A stretch of DNA of 64,000 bases from Bacteroidales bacterium (GCA_017538795.1 JAFYIE010000079.1:82918-146917), one strand, 5' to 3'. Positions 37,014 through 46,375 are shown, counted from the first letter of the stretch. Program-made: numbers and translations. Notes: generated from the letters alone by a model not told the origin.

Positions 37014-37831
37014 TTCTTTGTATTTGTATTTGATTTAATTTTCTCTATTTTTTCCATTATTTTGTTGACAGTGGGCTCCAGTTTAGCAATATATTCGCTG
37101 TCAGGATAAACATAGCACAAGGTGTTATATTTCTCCAGAGCCAACTCATAACGTTCGCGCTGTTTTGATGGCACGCTCTTCTCGGCATAACGATAATAAT
37201 TGATAACCATATTGTTAAGAATCTCCTCACGATACTTCGTCATAGGATGTTCTTTCAAAAAGGCCTCGTAACTCGTTATCGCCGCCTGATATTCCTCCAT
37301 TTTGAAGTAGAGTCTGCAGATATCGTATTCCTTTTCTTCAAGTTTTGTTCTGAGCGTGTCGATTCTTGCATTTGCATCAGGCACTAAAGAACTCTGAGGG
37401 AAAGCGTCTATAAAATTCTGAAACTCAGATATAGCCATGTACGAATCAGACTGATCGAGCGTCATTTTCGGAGAGATGTTGTAATAGCATATACCGCTCT
37501 TATACATCGCTTCCTCTGTATGCTGTGAATAAGGGTATCTTGAAACAAAGCGTCTGTAATAGCCGCTTGCTATGACATAATCTTGCTTATTGTAATAACA
37601 TTCCGCCGTAAGGAAAGATATTGTCTCCCCTTCCGGTTTCGTACGGTAATACGCCTGCATCACTTCAAAAAGCTGCAAAGTACGGTCATAATTCTTTTTC
37701 TCATAATATTCCAAAGCGGCTTTATACTTAGCCTCATTGTCCGTTCCTTTGAGCAATTTCCTGTATTTACTGCAAGACGCGCATCCCAGTAAACATATTA
37801 TCACCAATAAGAAAAATCTATTTTTTAGCAT
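37010..37831 (-). CDS. bamD: outer membrane assembly lipoprotein BamD
   Basis: A 273-residue lipoprotein with about five TPR repeats. The signal peptide has two possible lipobox cysteines, in LLGC and CASC (Cys17 and Cys20). TPR helices follow, e.g. AALEYYEKKNYDRTLQLFEVM and FPQSSLVPDANARIDTLRTKL (in part). BamD works with BamA to fold beta-barrel proteins into the outer membrane. A -7 promoter box ends 4 bp before the start codon, so its mRNA may be nearly leaderless. It leads the bamD-recN run. Confidence 0.93.
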   Translation of the reverse strand: MLKNRFFLLVIICLLGCASCSKYRKLLKGTDNEAKYKAALEYYEKKNYDRTLQLFEVMQAYYRTKPEGETISFLTAECYYNKQDYVIASGYYRRFVSRYPYSQHTEEAMYKSGICYYNISPKMTLDQSDSYMAISEFQNFIDAFPQSSLVPDANARIDTLRTKLEEKEYDICRLYFKMEEYQAAITSYEAFLKEHPMTKYREEILNNMVINYYRYAEKSVPSKQRERYELALEKYNTLCYVYPDSEYIAKLEPTVNKIMEKIEKIKSNTNTKK

Positions 37832-37835
37832 GCTG

Positions 37836-37843
37836 CAAAATTA
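37836..37843 (-). promoter_or_regulatory. promoter -7 box abutting the bamD start codon
   Basis: TAATTTTG on the minus strand ends 4 bp before the bamD ATG, suggesting a leaderless or nearly leaderless transcript. No -33 element at the usual distance was seen. Confidence 0.45.
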
Positions 37844-37864
37844 CATTTTTTTTAGTTACCATTT

Positions 37865-40399
37865 TTATTCCACAACAATTTTCTTTACGATCTGTTTTCC
37901 GTCGCAATTAATATTGATGAAATAAACTCCAGATTCAATATCTTTAACATTGATTTCCAAAGAGTTAACAGCGTTCATCACAACCTGTCCTTGAAGGTTT
38001 ACTATTGAGATCTCGAGATTTCTGTAATCTTCGATTCCCTTGATGTAAACCATTGAAGATGCAGGATTTGGATACAACGACACGTTCATTCCGTCGATTT
38101 CGTCAACGCCGCTGTTATCGACAACGGTGAAAGTCACTGATGCTGAAACTGTCTCGTTGCCGTCGCTAACTGTCACAGTGTAAGTAAAGATGCCAGCTTC
38201 TGTCGGGGTGAACACTGGGTTCTGTGATGTGGCGTTGTTGAGGTTGTCGGCCGGTGACCATGAATAGGTATACACCTCCGTACCGCCTGTTGCGCTCACG
38301 TGCAATGTGTTTGTTTCGCTAATCAGGATGGTGTCATGTGAAGCGTATGCTGTAGCTTCAAGAGGATAAGAAACGCCTATGCAGTGTATGTGAGCTGCCC
38401 ATCCTGTTTTGTTGACGCTGCTGTCTGAAGTGAAACGGAATGTCAAAGCTCCAGCTGCATTGGTTGCTGTCACGGTGCCAGGGTTGTCGCTTCCAGAGTG
38501 TTGCTGTCCGATTTGTGGAGCAGATGTTGAAGTTCCATCGTAAATATAAAGCCAGTCGTAGTTGCCTTCTGTGTCGAATGACTGGAAGACTGCCTCTATG
38601 ATACCGCCTTCTGTAGCAGGCATGAATGTCATGGTGAGATCTTTGTTGTTGCCGTAGTTAGCGCTCGGGCCGCCGTCATCGTAAAACATTGCGTCGCAAG
38701 TTGTTATGGTGCCGTTTTGCATGTTATAAGACTCTGATGCCGAGATGTAGTTTGGCATATATTTTGTGTCGCTCTCGCCGGCGGCGTTGGTCACTGTGAG
38801 ACGTACTCCGAATGTTCCAGCCTGGTTGTATGTAACAGTAGGATTCTGCTGTGTTGATGTTGCAGGTGTGCCGCCTTCAAACTCCCAATTCCAGTTGGTT
38901 AGCTGTGCGCCCCATGAGTTGTCGGTGAAATGCACTGAGCCGCCCACTGCCACCGCTGTAACGTCGGCGGTGAAGTCAGCGACGATGCCTTCGAGTGCCA
39001 CCAGTTCAGCGTTGACTGTAACGGCCTCGCCGTCGGCCACTGTTACCTGTGTCTCGTAAGCCTCATAGCCGTTCTTGGTGATTCTCACGTTGTAAGTTCC
39101 ACCTTTTACAGGACGATGGAAGTCGCCTGCCGGAAGCTGAGTCGACACTGTTGAATACTGGTCATCGTGACCTGTCAAAGTGACTGTAGCGTCATCTATC
39201 GGAGCCTTTGAAGCCGCATCTACCACTGTGCCGTGGATACCGTTCAAGCACTGGTTCACAAAAGCGAAGATAGAGTTTTTGTTGTAGTTCCAGAATGTAG
39301 GCATCTGGCTTGCGTTAGGATTTTTTGTGTTCGAGCACTCGATAGTGAGCTCGCGGCACTGAGCGTAGCCGTTCATGTAGTCTTGACGGCCGCCGCCGAT
39401 CATATACCACTGTGCGCCGTTTGTGACACCGTTGTTGTAGTCGGTCATATAGCCTGAGCTGACCTGGTGTGTAAGGTCGGCATATTCGTGTGAGACAAGC
39501 TGATACCATGCGTCATCTGCGTGGAGAGTGTAGGTGTTGTCCCAAGGATAGTTCATAACCTCTGCACCGCCGTGGTAGTTAGCGCCCATCACGAAGTTGT
39601 TTTCCTGTGCGAGCTGCATAAACCATTCAGTCTCAGTCTGATATGGGTTTCCATCTGGATGCGCACCACCGTGAGGGTCAGCGTAGTTACGGTTCATGTC
39701 GACGCCGTTGGCGTTGTAACGTGTAGCGCCGGTCACAGTGTTGTTGCCACCATGATATGTTCCATCAGGGTTGGTGTTAGGGCCAACGTACAAATCGACG
39801 TTATTGAGGATGTTGGCGCATTCCGGAAGTGTAGGATTTTCAAGGAGATAGTCGATGAAGCGGAGCATCAGCATCCAGCCTGTGGTCTCGTCTCCGTGGA
39901 TAGTCGAGGTGTATAAGAACTTCGGTTTTCCGGCGCCGCTGCCATTGTTGATATGAGCAATCATGATTTTGCGGTTGCTCGGCAATGTTCCAAGAGTAAT
40001 GATTTCGCACATGTCAGGATGTTCGGTTGCGAACTGATACATCATCGCCTCGTATGCGCTGTATGTCGGATACTGATCCCAGTCGTATTCGGCGCGGTTG
40101 CTGCCGTCCCACATCACGTGTTCCTCGAGCATTGAAGGAGGAGTCTGCAATGTGATCTCATATCCCATTTTCTGGAACTCGGCGAATTCCTTGTTGTTAG
40201 CGTAAGCTGTAACGACATTGCCGTCGACGCGGTCAACGGAAATCATGCGAGCGATTTGCGGCAGGTTGTCGTTGCCGTTAAGTTCAAAAGTGAAATAATA
40301 CTCATTGCGGTCTTGCATAAGTTTGTTAAGATTTGTTTCTTGTGCAAATAATCCCAAAGAAACAAAAAAGAGAAGAATTGCAAAAAATTTTGTTTTCAT
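37865..40399 (-). CDS. M14 zinc carboxypeptidase with PKD, CUB-like and T9SS domains
   Basis: An 844-residue secreted protein. A signal peptide (1-20, ending FAQE) and a short pro-region precede the M14 peptidase (about 110-400), with zinc ligands in HGDE (near residue 167) and HGGAEVMNYP (near 276) and a candidate catalytic Glu in ELTIEC. Then follow a carboxypeptidase-regulatory-like domain (about 405-480), a PKD domain, a CUB-like domain (about 570-670, with YDDGGPSANYGNN and DWLYIYDG), a second PKD-like domain, and a type A T9SS tail starting SLYPNPASS. By family knowledge it removes C-terminal residues from peptides at the cell surface. Confidence 0.92.
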   Translation of the reverse strand: MKTKFFAILLFFVSLGLFAQETNLNKLMQDRNEYYFTFELNGNDNLPQIARMISVDRVDGNVVTAYANNKEFAEFQKMGYEITLQTPPSMLEEHVMWDGSNRAEYDWDQYPTYSAYEAMMYQFATEHPDMCEIITLGTLPSNRKIMIAHINNGSGAGKPKFLYTSTIHGDETTGWMLMLRFIDYLLENPTLPECANILNNVDLYVGPNTNPDGTYHGGNNTVTGATRYNANGVDMNRNYADPHGGAHPDGNPYQTETEWFMQLAQENNFVMGANYHGGAEVMNYPWDNTYTLHADDAWYQLVSHEYADLTHQVSSGYMTDYNNGVTNGAQWYMIGGGRQDYMNGYAQCRELTIECSNTKNPNASQMPTFWNYNKNSIFAFVNQCLNGIHGTVVDAASKAPIDDATVTLTGHDDQYSTVSTQLPAGDFHRPVKGGTYNVRITKNGYEAYETQVTVADGEAVTVNAELVALEGIVADFTADVTAVAVGGSVHFTDNSWGAQLTNWNWEFEGGTPATSTQQNPTVTYNQAGTFGVRLTVTNAAGESDTKYMPNYISASESYNMQNGTITTCDAMFYDDGGPSANYGNNKDLTMTFMPATEGGIIEAVFQSFDTEGNYDWLYIYDGTSTSAPQIGQQHSGSDNPGTVTATNAAGALTFRFTSDSSVNKTGWAAHIHCIGVSYPLEATAYASHDTILISETNTLHVSATGGTEVYTYSWSPADNLNNATSQNPVFTPTEAGIFTYTVTVSDGNETVSASVTFTVVDNSGVDEIDGMNVSLYPNPASSMVYIKGIEDYRNLEISIVNLQGQVVMNAVNSLEINVKDIESGVYFININCDGKQIVKKIVVE

Positions 40400-40419
40400 T
40401 TTGTATTAAAGTTTTACTT

Positions 40420-41304
40420 TCATTTCAAGTTGTTATCATATTCATTTTCAATCTCTTGGCGTACGCTATCGCTAACCGGCACCAAAGGCAGACGGAGTAC
40501 GTTCTTGCACAATCCCGCATGAGCCATGAGTGCTTTTATTCCTGCAGGATTGCCGTCGGCGAAGATCAGGCCGTTCATTTTCAGCATCTTATAATGCAAT
40601 TTAAGAGCTTCTTCGGTTTTGCCTTCCAGCATCTTATGCACCATCTCGCAGAACGGTTTCGGATAACCATTGGCAGCCACCGAGATCACGCCTTCCGCGC
40701 CAAGAGCCATCATAGGTTGTGTTATGCCGTCGTCGCCAGAGAGCACTCTAAAGTCTTCCGGTTTGTCGCGCAGAATCTCCATTATCTGCTGCAGGTTGCC
40801 AGACGCCTCCTTCACCGCGATGATGTTAGGATGTTGGGCGAGTTCCACTGTGGTGGCGGCTTGGAGGTTCACTCCAACCCTACCCGGCACGTTGTAAAGC
40901 ACCACCGGCACTGGCGATGCGTCGGCCACAGCGGTAAAATGCGCTTTCATGCCACGTTGGTTAGGCTTGTTGTAATAAGGGACTACACTCAAGATGCCGT
41001 CGATCTTCGTAAAATCTTGATTTTTAATGCTTTCAATCAAAGCAGCGGTATTGTTCCCCCCCATTCCCAACAGAATCGGGCATCGGCCGTTGGCAGTCTC
41101 GATGATGGTTTTCACCACTTTCACCTTCTCTTCGGCGTTCATCGTAGGAGCCTCAGATGTCGTTCCGAGAGCTACCAGAAAGTCAGCGCCATTCTGCAGT
41201 GTGTAGTCGACAATTTTCTTTAACGACTGATAATCAACAGAATAATCACCGTTAAACGGAGTTATCAAAGCCACTCCTGTACCTATAAACGGGTTGTTTT
41301 TCAT
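40420..41304 (-). CDS. dapA: 4-hydroxy-tetrahydrodipicolinate synthase
   Basis: A 294-residue Schiff-base aldolase that condenses pyruvate with aspartate semialdehyde, the first committed step of lysine and diaminopimelate synthesis. Lys165 in IIAVKEASGN forms the Schiff base. Tyr137 in LYNVPGR and the ALGTTSEAPT loop complete the active site. Length is normal. It overlaps the small gene upstream (41301-41834) by 4 bp. Confidence 0.96.
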   Translation of the reverse strand: MKNNPFIGTGVALITPFNGDYSVDYQSLKKIVDYTLQNGADFLVALGTTSEAPTMNAEEKVKVVKTIIETANGRCPILLGMGGNNTAALIESIKNQDFTKIDGILSVVPYYNKPNQRGMKAHFTAVADASPVPVVLYNVPGRVGVNLQAATTVELAQHPNIIAVKEASGNLQQIMEILRDKPEDFRVLSGDDGITQPMMALGAEGVISVAANGYPKPFCEMVHKMLEGKTEEALKLHYKMLKMNGLIFADGNPAGIKALMAHAGLCKNVLRLPLVPVSDSVRQEIENEYDNNLK

Positions 41305-41834
41305 CTCATTCCTAACAACATAGACAGATATCTTTGCAAAATCTCTATCCGGTTCAACATATCATGATCTTTTTTCGAATCGATAACCATATCATAAAAT
41401 GACGTGAATTTACTTCTGAAAGAAATTCTGAATGTGTTGTTTATCAACGTCAAAATATAAGTATTTGTCATCAATTCGTCCTGCATCTTCGTGAAATCGA
41501 CCACAAAGTCAAACGACAGGCTTATCAAAGACTCGTATTTTTCGCGTTTCATCATGCCCCAGAAGTTGAAATCTTCTTTTCTGATGAAGAAATAGCGGTC
41601 CGACTGCAGAACGTCTTTCGGAAGTTCATCCACGAAGACAATAAACGTATATCTTTTCATGACGAAAAGCCGCTTAAGCGTATTTTCGATCTCTCTGCGC
41701 ATGCCGAGCTGATCCTGATCAAGAAGAATCGCAATCGACGGATATTTCGTGATATCCGGCAAGATGCACGCTTTCTTCTTTCTCAAGAATTTGTTAATGG
41801 CGCGTAGCCTGAAAAACTTAGCAATAGCCTTCAT
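41301..41834 (-). CDS. conserved protein of unknown function (DUF6913-like)
   Basis: A 177-residue protein without a signal peptide or membrane segment. A basic N terminus (about 20 residues) is followed by an alpha/beta sequence with SIAILLDQDQLGMRREIENTLKRL and FDFVVDFTKMQDELMTNTYILTLIN (in part). I recall a Bacteroidetes DUF (DUF6913) of this type encoded before dapA, but I recognise no catalytic motif. It starts the dapA transcription unit and overlaps dapA by 4 bp, which suggests co-regulation. Confidence 0.65.
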   Translation of the reverse strand: MKAIAKFFRLRAINKFLRKKKACILPDITKYPSIAILLDQDQLGMRREIENTLKRLFVMKRYTFIVFVDELPKDVLQSDRYFFIRKEDFNFWGMMKREKYESLISLSFDFVVDFTKMQDELMTNTYILTLINNTFRISFRSKFTSFYDMVIDSKKDHDMLNRIEILQRYLSMLLGMR

Positions 41835-41860
41835 CAGTTTATGATATACTCAAAAACTTG

Positions 41861-41868
41861 CAAAGATA
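41861..41868 (-). promoter_or_regulatory. promoter -7 box upstream of the DUF6913-like gene
   Basis: TATCTTTG on the minus strand, 26 bp before the ATG at 41834. Confidence 0.4.
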
Positions 41869-41940
41869 CAAATTATTTTTAAAATCGACTTAAAAAAAAT
41901 AAAAACTACGGTCTTACGTCTAAAGACTATGTCTTTTTCA

Positions 41941-41948
41941 TATCTTTG
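41941..41948 (+). promoter_or_regulatory. promoter -7 box of the MBL-fold gene
   Basis: TATCTTTG, 16 bp before the ATG at 41965. No TTG was seen at the right distance. A short heptad-like stretch of GTCT/AGAC units lies just upstream (41909-41935). Confidence 0.45.
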
Positions 41949-41964
41949 CAGCGATTTTACAACT

Positions 41965-42747
41965 ATGATGAAGATTACCATATTAGGCTGCGGCACCTCG
42001 CAAGGTGTTCCTGTAATAGGTTGCGACTGTGATGTTTGCAAATCTAACGACCCGAGAGACAAGCGTTTACGCACATCCATTCTTATTCAGACTGAACGAA
42101 CCACAATCTGCGTCGATGCGGGTCCCGATTTCCGTCAGCAGATGCTTCGCGAGAACGTGAAACATCTCGATGCCATCCTTATCACGCATCAGCACAAGGA
42201 TCACATTGGCGGTTTGGACGACGTAAGGTCGTTCAATTTCCTCCAAAACATCTCCATGCCGATATATGCGTCGCCTGAAGCGCAAGAAGAAATCAAGCGT
42301 GAGTACTCCTACGCCTTCGTCGATAAAAGCGAGCTCTACCCTGGTGCCCCGACCTATAATCTCATCAACATCGAAGTTGGCAGGCCTATCGTTATCAACG
42401 AGTTAACCATCGAGCCAATTCCGTTGCTGCATCTCAAGATGTTGTGCTATGCGTTTCGTATCGACAACTTCGCATATGTCACCGACTTTCATTATATATC
42501 AGAACAAAGTCTGAAAAAGCTTGAAGGCGTCGAATACCTCATCATCGAGGCGTTGCGCAAAGAGAAACATTATTCGCACATCAGTCTGCCTGAAGCCATT
42601 GAGATTGCGCAAAAATTGAACGTCAAGAAAGCGTGGTTCACTCACGTCAGCCATTCCATGGGAAAAGCTGCGGATGTAAATAAAACTTTGCCGTCGAACA
42701 TGATGTTAGCTTACGACGGCTTGAGCATCACGATAGAAAACGACTAA
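41965..42747 (+). CDS. MBL-fold metallo-hydrolase (PhnP/cyclic-phosphate phosphodiesterase-like)
   Basis: A 260-residue metallo-beta-lactamase-fold protein. It has the PhnP-like opening ILGCGTSQGVPVIGC followed by a Cys pair (CDCDVC), the zinc motif THQHKDHIGG (HxHxDH), and later ligands in VTDFHY and WFTHVSHS. Relatives include 1,2-cyclic phosphodiesterases and lipoate/octanoate-linked proteins, so the substrate is uncertain. Either of two adjacent ATG codons (41965 or 41968) could be the start; the longer frame from 41929 crosses the -7 promoter box and is unlikely. Its 3' end overlaps the convergent zinc-ribbon gene by 42 bp. Confidence 0.87.
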   Translation: MMKITILGCGTSQGVPVIGCDCDVCKSNDPRDKRLRTSILIQTERTTICVDAGPDFRQQMLRENVKHLDAILITHQHKDHIGGLDDVRSFNFLQNISMPIYASPEAQEEIKREYSYAFVDKSELYPGAPTYNLINIEVGRPIVINELTIEPIPLLHLKMLCYAFRIDNFAYVTDFHYISEQSLKKLEGVEYLIIEALRKEKHYSHISLPEAIEIAQKLNVKKAWFTHVSHSMGKAADVNKTLPSNMMLAYDGLSITIEND

Positions 42748-43101
42748 ACTGATTCTTTCGTCCTCGTCGAAGCTGTACGCCTGATCGTAAACAAGATAAT
42801 ACAGCCTTCCTTTTTGGGTTTTATGAACACTCGTAAAACAATCGAAATCAAAGCCTAGTTCCTCGAGATATCTCCTTGGAACCGACGTCCGCCCTGAGGG
42901 ATTGATACTTCTGAGAATCCCTCGGTTTTTCAGCAGAATATTATTAATTTTTCTTATATAAGTCTTCTGTTCGTTATTAACTTTGTAATAAAAGTTGTTA
43001 CGGCAGCGGTCGTCACAGAACATTTTATCAGTTCTGCCGGTAATTATCTTATTGCAATAGGGACATTTTTTAGTTTTTCTTCTAACATTTGTTTCATTCA
43101 T
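42706..43101 (-). CDS. small zinc-ribbon protein of unknown function
   Basis: A 131-residue protein. The N terminus has a likely zinc ribbon with Cys13, Cys16, Cys29 and Cys33 (CPYC and CDDRC), followed by the helix RNNFYYKVNNEQ and a basic middle (RGILRSINPSGRTSVPRRYLEELGF) suited to nucleic-acid binding. The C-terminal 50 residues look like a small beta fold. I recognise a recurring Bacteroidetes type but no function. It is the last gene of the argS-rsmE-DUF4159 run, and its 3' end overlaps the MBL-fold gene. Confidence 0.65.
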   Translation of the reverse strand: MNETNVRRKTKKCPYCNKIITGRTDKMFCDDRCRNNFYYKVNNEQKTYIRKINNILLKNRGILRSINPSGRTSVPRRYLEELGFDFDCFTSVHKTQKGRLYYLVYDQAYSFDEDERISLVVFYRDAQAVVS

Positions 43102-43130
43102 TTTGATAATTATGTTGTTAAATATTCTTT

Positions 43131-43787
43131 CTATTTAGAAAAAACGTATTGTATTATGTTAGCACCCATTTTCAGGGCTTTCAGTCTTATCTCGTCGGAG
43201 TCCTTGTGAACGCGCTGATCTTCCCAACCGTCGCCGAGGTCGCATTCGTAGGTGAATAGACAAATGAGACGGCCGTAGTAAATCATACCAAACGCTTGCG
43301 GAGTCATCATGTCGTGTTCATGAACCTTCGGCAGTCCGTTTGGGAATGGATACGGCTCCTTGAAGATTTCATGCGAATAAGGCAGCTCCACCCACTCGAG
43401 TTCCGGGAATACCTTCTGCATCTGCGGCATGATGAAATCCTTGAGTCCGTAGTTGTCGTCGATGTGCAAAAAACCGCCACCAAGCAAGTAATTTCGCAAG
43501 TTCTCGCATTCCGCCTTGTCGAAAGTAACGTTTCCGTGTCCGGTCATGTGCACAAACGGGTAATTGAAGATATCCGGGCTCCCCACCTCCACCGTCGCGA
43601 TGTCAGGATTGAGGTTGGTGTGCAGCTTCTGGTTGCAGAACTTCACCAGATTCGGCAGCGATGTAGGGTTGGCATACCAGTCGCCCCCGCCCCTGTATTT
43701 CAGAAGCGCTATCTGCGTTTGCTGAGCAAACGAAAACGATAACCAAAACGAAAACAATATAATGAACAGAGATTTCTTCATGTTCAT
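43131..43787 (-). CDS. DUF4159 domain-containing exported protein
   Basis: A 218-residue protein with a signal peptide (MNMKKSLFIILFSFWLSFSFAQ). The DUF4159 domain covers nearly the whole mature chain, with YRGGGDWYANPTSLPNLVKF, YPFVHMTGHGNVTF, GGGFLHIDDNYG and GMIYYGRLICLFTYECDLGDGWED (in part). The family has a glutamine-amidotransferase-like fold and is common beside membrane-bound stress clusters; its function is unknown. The Met at 43787 gives an ATGA overlap with the rsmE stop; another Met two codons later is possible. Confidence 0.85.
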   Translation of the reverse strand: MNMKKSLFIILFSFWLSFSFAQQTQIALLKYRGGGDWYANPTSLPNLVKFCNQKLHTNLNPDIATVEVGSPDIFNYPFVHMTGHGNVTFDKAECENLRNYLLGGGFLHIDDNYGLKDFIMPQMQKVFPELEWVELPYSHEIFKEPYPFPNGLPKVHEHDMMTPQAFGMIYYGRLICLFTYECDLGDGWEDQRVHKDSDEIRLKALKMGANIIQYVFSK

Positions 43788-44491
43788 TTCATTTGGTTTA
43801 TCAGGTTCACTGTATGGCAAGCAACTACTGCTGCTGTCTCCGTTCTAAGTCGGGCATCGCCGAGGCTCACCGGAATGAAACCGTTATCTTTTGCCAGCTG
43901 CACCTCCTCCGGACTGAAGTCGCCTTCAGGTCCGATAAGCACGAGTGCATTTTGTCCTTTTTCGTATTTGTCGCAAAGCAACTCCGTCACATCGTCGTCG
44001 ATCCATGCGATGAATTTCTGTCCATCGAAAGGCTGCTTAACGAGTTTGTTGAAATCGATCACATCCTCAATTTCCGGCAGTTTCGACTTTATCGACTGCT
44101 TCATCGCAGCTATCATCACCTTGCGGAAACGCTCCACGTTGGCCACACGGCGTTCGGAATGATATGACGCGAACAACTGCACCTTATCGATGCCTATCTC
44201 CGTGGCCTTTTCAAGAAACCACTCAGTGCGCTCGTTGAGTTTTGTAGGCGCAATGGCTATCTCGAGTTTAAACGTTTTGTTATCGTAACCGAGGCGTTTG
44301 TTTGTCAGGCATACCGTCGCGCGTTTCGGGTGCGCTTCCACCAGCTCACCGTCGTACAACGAGCCCTTGCCGTCGGTGACGCAGAAACGGTCTCCTGCCT
44401 GCATCCTCAGAACTTTGACACTGTGTTTCGATTCCTCCTCAGGGAAGGAGACCATTCCTTCTATCGCGTCCGGTAAATAAAAAACGTTCAT
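43784..44491 (-). CDS. rsmE: 16S rRNA (uracil(1498)-N3)-methyltransferase
   Basis: A 235-residue SPOUT methyltransferase that methylates U1498 of 16S rRNA using S-adenosylmethionine. An N-terminal PUA-like domain includes HSVKVLRMQAGDRF. The catalytic C-terminal part has TEWFLEKATEIGIDKVQLF, LIGPEGDFSPEEV and LGDARLRTETAAV, the knotted SAM-binding motifs. It lies 12 bp downstream of argS and overlaps the DUF4159 gene by 4 bp. Confidence 0.95.
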   Translation of the reverse strand: MNVFYLPDAIEGMVSFPEEESKHSVKVLRMQAGDRFCVTDGKGSLYDGELVEAHPKRATVCLTNKRLGYDNKTFKLEIAIAPTKLNERTEWFLEKATEIGIDKVQLFASYHSERRVANVERFRKVMIAAMKQSIKSKLPEIEDVIDFNKLVKQPFDGQKFIAWIDDDVTELLCDKYEKGQNALVLIGPEGDFSPEEVQLAKDNGFIPVSLGDARLRTETAAVVACHTVNLINQMK

Positions 44492-44503
44492 CTTTACTAT
44501 TCT

Positions 44504-46315
44504 TTACATTCTCTCCGGCATCTGCATACCCAGCAGCTCGCCTGCGTTACGCAGCAAACGTGCTGTCATCGCCGCCAACTGCAAACGGAACGCTCTGCGC
44601 TTCTCGTCAGGTTCTTTCATGATACTGCATTCCTGATAGAACTGGTTAAATCCTTTGCAGAGGTCGTAGATGTAGTTGGCAATCATGGCCGGACTGCGGT
44701 TTATTGCAGCTTGTTCAAGAACTCCAGGCCATGTGTGGATATTGGTTAGCAGCGTTTTCTCTTCAGGCAGTATGTTTTCAACGTCGACCTTATCGCCAGT
44801 TGCGATTCCGGCTTCAGCAGCTTTACGCAGCACCGAGCAGATACGGGCGTGGGTGTACTGTATGAATGAACCTGTATTGCCATTGAAATCGATTGATTCT
44901 TTCGGATCGAACAGCATCGTTTTCTTCGGGTCGACCTTCAGGATGAAGTACTTCAGAGCGCCGAGTCCTATCATGTGATAGAGCTTTGCCGACTCTTCGT
45001 CGCTCAATCCGTGGGCTTTGCCGAGTTCTTCCGACACGTTCTTGGCCGTTGCTTCCATCTCGTCCATGAGGTCGTCGGCGTCGACAACGGTTCCTTCGCG
45101 CGACTTCATCTTACCGCTTGGCAACTCAACCATACCGTAGGAAAGGTGCTCGATGTCGTTACCCCACTCGAAGCCTAATCTCACCAAAACGCGTTTCAGC
45201 ACGTCAAAGTGGTAATTCTGCTCATTACCAACCACGTAGATCAGTTTCTTCGGATGGTACTCGTCATAACGCAATTGAGCTGTTCCCAGGTCTTGAGTCA
45301 TATAAACGGAGGTGCCGTCACGACGCAGCAACAGTTTCTCGTCCAACCCCTCATCGCGGAGGTCGCACCACACCGAGTTGTCGTCTCTTTGATACAGAAC
45401 GCCTTTCTTCAAGCCATCCATCACAGTGCTCTTTCCCAGCAAGTAGGTCTGTGATTCGTAATAAATCTTGTCGAACGACACTCCGAGACGTTTGTACGTC
45501 ACATCAAAGCCTTCGTAAACCCAGTTGTTCATCATCTCCCAAAGTTCACGCACCTCTTTGTCGCCGGCCTCCCATTTGCGCAGCATCTCGCGGGTTTCTT
45601 GCATCAACGGAGAAGCGTTTTCGGCCTCTGCTTTCGCCTTTTCTTTGTCCTCATCGCTGAGTTCGTCGTAGTTAGCTGGCAGCAGACTCTTCACTTCTTC
45701 TTTGAAATGCTTGTCGAACATCACGTAGAAGTCGCCAATCAGGTGGTCGCCCTTCTTGCCGGTCGATTGCGGAGTGCAGCCGTTACCCCATTTCTGCCAC
45801 GCTATCATGCTCTTGCAGATGTGAATTCCGCGGTCATTCACAAGGTTCACACGCACCACGTTTTCGCCGTTGGCTTTCAGGATTTCGCTCACGCTCCAAC
45901 CCAGCAGGTTGTTACGGATATGACCGAGGTGCAACGGTTTGTTGGTATTCGGTGAGGAATACTCCACCACTACTGGTTTGCCTGAAACTTCTTTTCGTCC
46001 AAAACGTTCATCGAGATGGTTTTTCTGCATGAAGTCAATCCAATAGCTATCACTGATGAGCAAGTTCAGGAAGCCTTTCACCACGTTATATTTGGCAATA
46101 AAAGCGCTTTCCTTCATCATCTCTGTTCCAAGTTCATTGGCAAGGGCTTCAGGGGCTTTTCCGGCCATTTTCGCAAACGGGAAAACCACAATAGTAAAAT
46201 CACCTTCAAATTCCGGTCTTGTCTTCTGGAAACTCACGTTCTGCGCAGGAGGTTCCTGTCCGTATAGTTTCTTGAAGGCATCAACAAAAAGCTGTTTCAA
46301 AATCAATTCCAACAT
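44504..46315 (-). CDS. argS: arginyl-tRNA synthetase
   Basis: A 603-residue class I aminoacyl-tRNA synthetase charging tRNA-Arg. An N-terminal additional domain (1-110) precedes the catalytic core with the HIGH motif variant HLGH in NKPLHLGHIRNN. The later active-site loop is SGKMKSREGTVV, the usual ArgRS replacement of KMSKS. The C-terminal anticodon-binding domain (about 470-603) ends in LLGMQMPERM. Length is typical. A -7 box lies upstream. Confidence 0.97.
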   Translation of the reverse strand: MLELILKQLFVDAFKKLYGQEPPAQNVSFQKTRPEFEGDFTIVVFPFAKMAGKAPEALANELGTEMMKESAFIAKYNVVKGFLNLLISDSYWIDFMQKNHLDERFGRKEVSGKPVVVEYSSPNTNKPLHLGHIRNNLLGWSVSEILKANGENVVRVNLVNDRGIHICKSMIAWQKWGNGCTPQSTGKKGDHLIGDFYVMFDKHFKEEVKSLLPANYDELSDEDKEKAKAEAENASPLMQETREMLRKWEAGDKEVRELWEMMNNWVYEGFDVTYKRLGVSFDKIYYESQTYLLGKSTVMDGLKKGVLYQRDDNSVWCDLRDEGLDEKLLLRRDGTSVYMTQDLGTAQLRYDEYHPKKLIYVVGNEQNYHFDVLKRVLVRLGFEWGNDIEHLSYGMVELPSGKMKSREGTVVDADDLMDEMEATAKNVSEELGKAHGLSDEESAKLYHMIGLGALKYFILKVDPKKTMLFDPKESIDFNGNTGSFIQYTHARICSVLRKAAEAGIATGDKVDVENILPEEKTLLTNIHTWPGVLEQAAINRSPAMIANYIYDLCKGFNQFYQECSIMKEPDEKRRAFRLQLAAMTARLLRNAGELLGMQMPERM

Positions 46316-46344
46316 AGTACAAATCGTTATTAGATATTTGGGTG

Positions 46345-46352
46345 CAAAGATA
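46345..46352 (-). promoter_or_regulatory. promoter -7 box of argS
   Basis: TATCTTTG on the minus strand, 29 bp before the argS ATG, in the 60-bp gap that separates argS from the RHS gene. It suggests that argS is not simply read through from the RHS locus. Confidence 0.45.
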
Positions 46353-46375
46353 GTAAAAAAACTACAATTTACTTG

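Noticed and set aside
46316-46375. Search for an immunity gene after the RHS protein
   Set aside because: The gap is 60 bp and holds only the argS promoter box; no frame long enough.
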